Origin: JALQXV01 sp964540445
GTDB lineage: Bacteria > Patescibacteriota > Saccharimonadia > Saccharimonadales > 2-12-FULL-41-12
NCBI GenBank assembly: GCA_964540445.1
Contig: CAZIMF010000019.1
Coordinates: 1-15,392 of the forward strand
DNA: 15,392 nucleotides
Direction: 5' to 3'
Made by a program: the position numbers and the translations under genes. This document shows positions 11,106-15,392 of the stretch, in pieces (positions within the stretch are counted from its first letter, which is position 1; every line of letters begins with the position of its first letter). The notes below the pieces were generated by a model that saw only the letters and a program-made list of their open reading frames with translations, ran no database searches and was not told where the DNA came from.

Positions 11106-12248
11106 TTAACGCCGTTTGATTGGCTTAACGCCAGCGATAACAATAGCTTCATTTGTGCTGTTGGCCGTAAGCCTCTGGTTGTACCGACGAATGTTCGCTT
11201 CGGCTTGCTCGAACATCATTTGCTCTCGCTCTGGACGAACTCCCAATGCACCAAGCTGAGCTGCGTATGTAGCAGCTTGTTGCGCCTGAGCTTCCATCTC
11301 TTTTTCTTCTTCAATTTGGTTTTTTAATTTTGTCATACGATTGTCGATTCTAAGTCGAGCTTTTGCCTCATCCTGAGCTGCCTTCAAGATAGCATTATCC
11401 TCTGAACTGTCTCTGTCAGGATTAAATTCTTGGCGTGGATTTTCGTACCAGAAATCTTTCTTTACTTTGGCAATTTCATCTTTAGATAAATATTTCAAAC
11501 TTTCCCGCGGCGCTTTTGGTTTATATTTAGGGTCTACATGTTTTGGACCAGATATAAATCTAGGGACTCTACTTTTCTTAGGAGGAGAGGCAACATAGGG
11601 GGTTAAAGAAGGAGCTTTAGCGACTCGATCATACCAATCACTTTCTTCATCACTTAACATCCAATGCTCTGCTCGAGTCTTTTCTTGCACATCCTTGATA
11701 TAGCCTTCTAGTTTGGCTTTCTCTGCTGGAGTTAGGCCTGTATCGGCTAAAAGACTCTCCGGGTTACGGGCAGTAATAACATTGCGCAGCCCGACAATTT
11801 CATCGTACGTGGGGATATTTCCTTTGTTTAAACGAAAGGCAAGTAATTCGTAGCCGTCACGACTTAGAGGAATATTTTCAGGCTTAACCGGTGACCGATC
11901 AAGTAAAAGCACACCTGCCAGATATTCTGAATTAACCATTAGCGCTTCAATATATTCTGGGTCACTGGCGTAGTCTAAATTGGGATCAGAGCCAAATGGA
12001 TTTAGCTTGTGACGGACTGCGGCTAACCTTAATTGTGCCTTAAAAACAGCCTCAACATATGTTTCCTGTGCGGGGGTTTCTGGCTTAGTTATTTCTGTGT
12101 ATACCCCGGGGATATTTTCGAACGCCAGCCTCGGTTCAGGGGCCATAACTACTGTAGGTGGAGGAGTACTCAGGTTGGCTGCGGCTACTGCAGGGTCAAC
12201 ACCGGGTGGTGTTCCGGTACCAGGCTGAGAAGTAGGTTCTTGTTCCAT
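11106..12248 (-). CDS. Cysteine-free soluble protein of unknown function, antisense within the T4SS locus
   Basis: A 380-residue hydrophilic protein with no signal peptide, no transmembrane helix and no cysteine. Residues 1-40 are rich in Pro, Thr and Ala and probably disordered. Residues 45-220 look mainly helical with Tyr/Leu-rich segments. A basic Pro/Lys stretch covers about 225-255, a likely coiled coil lies at about 285-325 (K-L-K-N-Q-I-E-E-E-K-E-M-E), and the C-terminus is basic (P-I-K-R-R). I do not recognise a family. It interrupts the plus-strand T4SS operon, is transcribed on its own, and shares a divergent gap with PrgI. It could be a substrate, chaperone or cytoplasmic accessory factor; a cargo role is speculation. 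The ATG at 12248 is the only reasonable start and has no Shine-Dalgarno sequence. Confidence 0.78.
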   Translation of the reverse strand: MEQEPTSQPGTGTPPGVDPAVAAANLSTPPPTVVMAPEPRLAFENIPGVYTEITKPETPAQETYVEAVFKAQLRLAAVRHKLNPFGSDPNLDYASDPEYIEALMVNSEYLAGVLLLDRSPVKPENIPLSRDGYELLAFRLNKGNIPTYDEIVGLRNVITARNPESLLADTGLTPAEKAKLEGYIKDVQEKTRAEHWMLSDEESDWYDRVAKAPSLTPYVASPPKKSRVPRFISGPKHVDPKYKPKAPRESLKYLSKDEIAKVKKDFWYENPRQEFNPDRDSSEDNAILKAAQDEAKARLRIDNRMTKLKNQIEEEKEMEAQAQQAATYAAQLGALGVRPEREQMMFEQAEANIRRYNQRLTANSTNEAIVIAGVKPIKRR

Positions 12249-12368
12249 AATAGATACTGTGAGCTTTATTGCTATTTATTTTTTAGTTTTACAACTTAAT
12301 TGTAGCATAAATTACTTAAAAAAGCAATAGCATTTTACAATATACTTTACTGTTACGTTCTTTATTAA

Positions 12369-12398
12369 TTGGAATGTAAAAGAGTGGTAAAATAGTAT
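12369..12398 (+). promoter_or_regulatory. Promoter of the PrgI gene
   Basis: TTGGAA (12369-12374), 18-nt spacer, TAGTAT (12393-12398), then 7 nt to the ATG at 12406. An alternative -10 is TAAAAT (12388-12393). Either predicts a leader of 0-6 nt and no Shine-Dalgarno is visible. The divergent gap 12249-12405 also holds a 7-nt inverted pair TGCTATT (12270-12276) and AATAGCA (12326-12332). Confidence 0.5.
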
Positions 12399-12405
12399 AA
12401 AGCTA

Positions 12406-13542
12406 ATGGCAACATATAAAGTAATTCAAGATATTGAGGCCGAGGACAAATTTCTTGGCCCGCTAACGCTCAAGCAGTTCATCTTTGGGGCAATTGGGGT
12501 GTTTTTTGGCTATTTAGGCTTTTTTGCGGTGTCGCAAGGAGCTGTTTTCCTATTGGCGATTTTTTTACCGCCAACATTGATTGGTTTTTTCCTGGCAATT
12601 CCGTGGAGCAGTGAGCAGCCGACTGAGATTTGGGTGTTGGCTAAGCTTCGTTTTCGATTTAAAAATCAGATTCGGGTCTGGGACCAGGCAGGGTTAGAGG
12701 AACTTGTTACCATCAATGTGCCAAAAAAAATTGAGAAGCAACTTACCAACGGGCTCGACCAAACAGAGGTGCAAAGTAGACTTAAAGCTCTGGCTGATAC
12801 TATTGATAGTCGCGGCTGGGCCGTCAAAAATGCAACATTAAACGAGGGCAGTATTAGTGATTACCCGCAAATAGGTGATCGCCTGATTAACCCGATGACA
12901 CTCCCGCAAGCCGTTCCGGATATAGACCTGAATGGCTACGAAGATGTGCTTGATGAAGATACGGCGGTCTCTAATAATTTTAATCAGATGATTAAGAGTA
13001 GCAGCGACCAGCGGCGACAACAATCGCTTGATAAAATGCAGCGCATTCGGCAAGGAGAACCTCTTGATGTAATTGTGCCACCACCAATTAACTTTACGCC
13101 GCCAACCAATGCCTATGCTCCAACTGGTAATGAGTCAGCCCTAGACGAGCAATTGCTAGCAGCCGACCTCCGTAACAAACGATCGGTTAGCAATCTCTCT
13201 AAGGGCAACATGCGGACTCTCTCGGTAGCCCCGGATCCGGTGACAGGTTCACCCGTTATGACTCAACCATATCAAGATGATCCAGACCAAGTGTCCAAGC
13301 CATTGCCAAACGATCAAGGTCAGGCCCAACAGCAGCCGTATCAAGATGATCAATCCACTAGCAAAACAGACGATGGATCGGCTACATCACCAGTGGTAGA
13401 TCAAGCGCAAGCGGAAATGACAAAGCCTGTTGACCCTGATATACTAGAACTTGCTCAGAATAACGATTTAAACATCTCCACTCTCGCCCGGCAGGCTAAG
13501 AGAAATGACGAAAGCAACGAAGTGGTGATATCGCTTCGTTAA
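12406..13542 (+). CDS. PrgI family protein with extended disordered C-terminus
   Basis: A 378-residue protein. Residues 1-110 match the PrgI family: the start M-A-T-Y-K-V-I-Q-D-I, E-D-K-F-L-G-P-L-T, two adjacent transmembrane helices (about 25-43 and 46-66) and P-W-S-S-E before a soluble segment ending near V-W-D-Q-A-G. PrgI proteins are small T4SS membrane components (VirB3-like position) encoded next to VirB4 in Gram-positive and CPR systems. Residues 115-378 are unusually long for the family, polar and Gln/Asp/Pro-rich, with a repeated Q-P-Y-Q-D-D. A soluble accessory function or interaction with VirB4 is possible. It begins the PrgI-TraC-VirB4 group with its own promoter. Confidence 0.88.
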   Translation: MATYKVIQDIEAEDKFLGPLTLKQFIFGAIGVFFGYLGFFAVSQGAVFLLAIFLPPTLIGFFLAIPWSSEQPTEIWVLAKLRFRFKNQIRVWDQAGLEELVTINVPKKIEKQLTNGLDQTEVQSRLKALADTIDSRGWAVKNATLNEGSISDYPQIGDRLINPMTLPQAVPDIDLNGYEDVLDEDTAVSNNFNQMIKSSSDQRRQQSLDKMQRIRQGEPLDVIVPPPINFTPPTNAYAPTGNESALDEQLLAADLRNKRSVSNLSKGNMRTLSVAPDPVTGSPVMTQPYQDDPDQVSKPLPNDQGQAQQQPYQDDQSTSKTDDGSATSPVVDQAQAEMTKPVDPDILELAQNNDLNISTLARQAKRNDESNEVVISLR

Positions 13543-13594
13543 ACATAAACAGCGCACCAAGCAGTAACGTACGTAGGTGGGAACCGGATCAACA

Positions 13595-14593
13595 ATGAAT
13601 CCATCTGATCAACAAAATCAGCAGCAATACCCGGCTCAGAGCATTCCAAGTGTTCAGCCGCAAAACGCACCAGCGCAACAACCGTATGCACAACAACCGA
13701 TAGCGGGGGCGCAGGGTGCCGTATATGCCGAAGCTCCGCCGCAGCCCGGGCAACAAGCAGGCCTTGACCCGCGCGCAAACTTCATGCCGGATATGCAACC
13801 TGGGCTAGTGATTCCGGGCGATCCTCAGGGTGCCATTAAGCCGGCTGGTCTTCAAAAACCCGCAATCAATCCAAACAGCACCCAAAACAATCTTCAAATT
13901 GCCGAGATTCGGGATGGCATTGTCATTATGAATGACGGCTCATATCGTTCGGTGATTATGGTTAAGTCGATTAACTTTGACTTAATGAGCCCCCAAGAAA
14001 GGGAAGGCGTTGAGTATAGCTACCAGGGGTTTTTAAACTCACTGTATTTTCCGATCCAAATCTTTGTGCGTTCCCAAAAAGTAGACTTGCGGCCCTACAT
14101 CGAAAAGCTCGATAAAATTCGTAGCGAACACGACAACATGCTGCTGGCTCTGCTCATGGAAGATTACATTGACTATATAGACCAAATGGCCGCCCAAACT
14201 AATATTATGGACAAAAATTTTTATGTAACGATACCGTTTTTCCCGGTTTTAGAATCAACCAAACCTTTAGCATCAAGCAAAGGTTTGCTCGACGGCATGG
14301 TGAAGTTATTTAGTAACGCTAAAACTCACGTCGTTATTAATGAAAAGAAGCTTGAAGATGCCAAAGCCGAACTGCGTAATCGCGTGCAGTCAGTCCTAAG
14401 CGGTCTGTTGCAGTGCGGAGTGCAAGGCTTGCCCCTTGATACGCAGGAACTTATCGAGCTTTATTACGATACTTACAACCCCGACACCGCTACTCGGCAA
14501 CAACTTAAGAATTTTGATGATTTACAGGTACCGATTGTGACTAAAGGCGTGGGCGAAGCCCGACAACCAGGCCTGGAACGGGAGCTTGGATAA
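13595..14593 (+). CDS. TraC-like (VirB4 N-terminal-like) T4SS protein without ATPase domain
   Basis: A 332-residue soluble protein. The first 90 residues are a Gln/Pro/Ala-rich low-complexity arm. From about residue 98 on, I-A-E-I-R-D-G-I-V-I-M-N-D-G-S-Y-R, S-I-N-F-D-L-M-S and a segment with Y-F-P-I-Q-I-F-V-R-S-Q resemble the N-terminal domain of TraC/VirB4 proteins found beside VirB4 in CPR T4SS clusters. No Walker A or B motif is present. It probably docks with VirB4 or PrgI at the membrane. A GTG 18 nt upstream (13577) is in frame, but the ATG is preferred because no ribosome binding site precedes the GTG; the site before the ATG is also weak. The stop codon overlaps the VirB4 start (TAATG), and GGGAG 8 nt before that start indicates coupling. 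Confidence 0.82.
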   Translation: MNPSDQQNQQQYPAQSIPSVQPQNAPAQQPYAQQPIAGAQGAVYAEAPPQPGQQAGLDPRANFMPDMQPGLVIPGDPQGAIKPAGLQKPAINPNSTQNNLQIAEIRDGIVIMNDGSYRSVIMVKSINFDLMSPQEREGVEYSYQGFLNSLYFPIQIFVRSQKVDLRPYIEKLDKIRSEHDNMLLALLMEDYIDYIDQMAAQTNIMDKNFYVTIPFFPVLESTKPLASSKGLLDGMVKLFSNAKTHVVINEKKLEDAKAELRNRVQSVLSGLLQCGVQGLPLDTQELIELYYDTYNPDTATRQQLKNFDDLQVPIVTKGVGEARQPGLERELG

Positions 14594-15392
14594 TGGCATT
14601 TGGCAACAAAAAACAACCACCACTTGATCCGGTTGCAATTGCTCAGGCACAACGCGTCCGTGAAGAACAAGAAGTTGATGCCGCCTTTAAAAAAGGCATT
14701 ACGGCACTCCGTGACTTTATCGCGCCAAGCTCAATTGAGTATCAAAAAACTCACTTTCAGCTCGGTACTCGTTACGCTCGCACCTACTATGTCTATGGCT
14801 ACCCCCGTCAGTTAACCACCGGCTGGATAAGCAGCATGGTTAACATCGATGAGATTATGGATCTGTCGTTGTATATATATCCGGTTGAAAGCCAGGTAGT
14901 ACTTGAGAATCTTCGTAAAAAGGTAGCTCAACTAGAAGCCGGATTGATGATTGATGCCGAAAAGGGGCGTGTGCGCGATCCGGCCAAACAGTCAGCCATT
15001 ATGGACGCCGAGGAAATGCGTACTAAATTGCAGGTCGGCGAAGAACGATTCTTCCGTTTTGGTTTTTACTTTACGCTCTATGCCAGTTCCCTCGAGGAAT
15101 TAGAATTTGTAGCCCATAAGGTAGAGTCTATCCTTGGTCAGCAACTGGTCTACTCAAAGCCAGCCAGCAGCCAACAAGAACAAGGCCTTAACAGTACGGT
15201 GCCGCAATTTACCGATCAGTTACAGATTCGGCGCAACATGAACACCGGCGCAATTAGCACCAGCTTTCCGTTCACTAGCGCCGACTTAACGCAGGACAAC
15301 GGTATTTTGTACGGCATCAATATGCATAACTCCGGGTTAGTTATTTTTGACCGATTTACTCTAGAAAACGGTAACGCGGTAGTATTTGCTAA
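14593..15392 (+). CDS. VirB4-type conjugation/secretion ATPase, N-terminal part (cut by window end)
   Basis: The first 266 codons of an open frame that continues past the window. It starts M-A-F-G-N-K-K and overlaps the TraC-like stop by one base. The visible part is the VirB4 N-terminal domain: a R-Y-A-R-T-Y-Y-V-Y-G-Y-P segment (62-73), a long helical region (105-155), and the block F-P-F-T-S-A-D-L-T-Q-D-N-G-I-L-Y-G that precedes the Walker A motif in this family. The window ends near V-V-F-A, just before the expected G-x-x-G-x-G-K-S/T. VirB4 ATPases energise T4SS assembly, including pilin extraction from the membrane, and substrate transfer. The upstream PrgI and TraC-like genes are its usual partners. 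Confidence 0.93.
   Translation, partial: MAFGNKKQPPLDPVAIAQAQRVREEQEVDAAFKKGITALRDFIAPSSIEYQKTHFQLGTRYARTYYVYGYPRQLTTGWISSMVNIDEIMDLSLYIYPVESQVVLENLRKKVAQLEAGLMIDAEKGRVRDPAKQSAIMDAEEMRTKLQVGEERFFRFGFYFTLYASSLEELEFVAHKVESILGQQLVYSKPASSQQEQGLNSTVPQFTDQLQIRRNMNTGAISTSFPFTSADLTQDNGILYGINMHNSGLVIFDRFTLENGNAVVFA

Noticed and set aside
11103..11132. 11-nt direct repeat GGCTTAACGCC as an attachment site
   Set aside because: Only two short copies 19 nt apart at the end of a gene, with no integrase or mobile boundary in view; chance or local slippage is enough.
13577..13594. GTG start at 13577 for the TraC-like protein
   Set aside because: No ribosome binding site lies before the GTG, and the ATG 18 nt downstream gives a natural N-terminus.

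Overview
The window looks like a chromosomal segment of a Patescibacteria/CPR bacterium, most likely Saccharibacteria (TM7). This rests on recognised gene content: a PrgI-family protein, a TraC-like protein and a VirB4 ATPase in a row, a TrbL/VirB6-like membrane protein, and many small two-helix T4SS-type pilins. Small compact genes, two tRNAs with encoded CCA and a standard-code reading also fit. The assignment is inference; no 16S or ribosomal marker is present.

Layout. Positions 1-1000 hold tRNA-Ser(GCT), a two-helix membrane protein and tRNA-Arg(GCG), followed by a hairpin-rich intergenic stretch. Positions 1100-3610 hold housekeeping or accessory genes: a DUF1304 membrane protein, a VKOR-type disulfide-generating enzyme, a ComF-type phosphoribosyltransferase and an Hsp20 chaperone. 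A strong bidirectional terminator closes this part. Positions 3635-7917 (minus strand) are a tandem array of nine secreted or membrane small proteins with the same plan: signal or N-terminal segment, a Cys-paired exposed region, then two transmembrane helices joined by a G-[GN]-[DP] loop. These are T4SS pilin-like (VirB2/TrbC-type) proteins. The distal two share 227 identical nucleotides but differ in their exposed segments. Positions 8063-15392 (plus strand, divergent from the array) hold a secreted, membrane-anchored protein coupled by TAATG to a TrbL/VirB6-like channel protein, then PrgI, TraC-like and VirB4 (cut by the window end). One cytoplasmic gene of unknown function lies antisense in the middle (11106-12248).

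Working model. VirB4 would power the apparatus, PrgI, TraC-like and VirB6-like proteins would form its membrane part, and the nine pilins would supply a heteropolymeric surface fibre or a set of alternative subunits. The nearby VKOR could supply the disulfides that the paired cysteines in every pilin suggest. The tandem pilin array with a constant membrane domain and variable exposed domain is the most unusual part and may be a host- or surface-contact system.

Two expression traits recur. Several genes that begin transcripts have a -10-like hexamer 5-7 nt before the start codon, predicting leaderless mRNAs, while internal cistrons carry Shine-Dalgarno sequences. All 19 complete genes called here end in TAA or TAG, never TGA.
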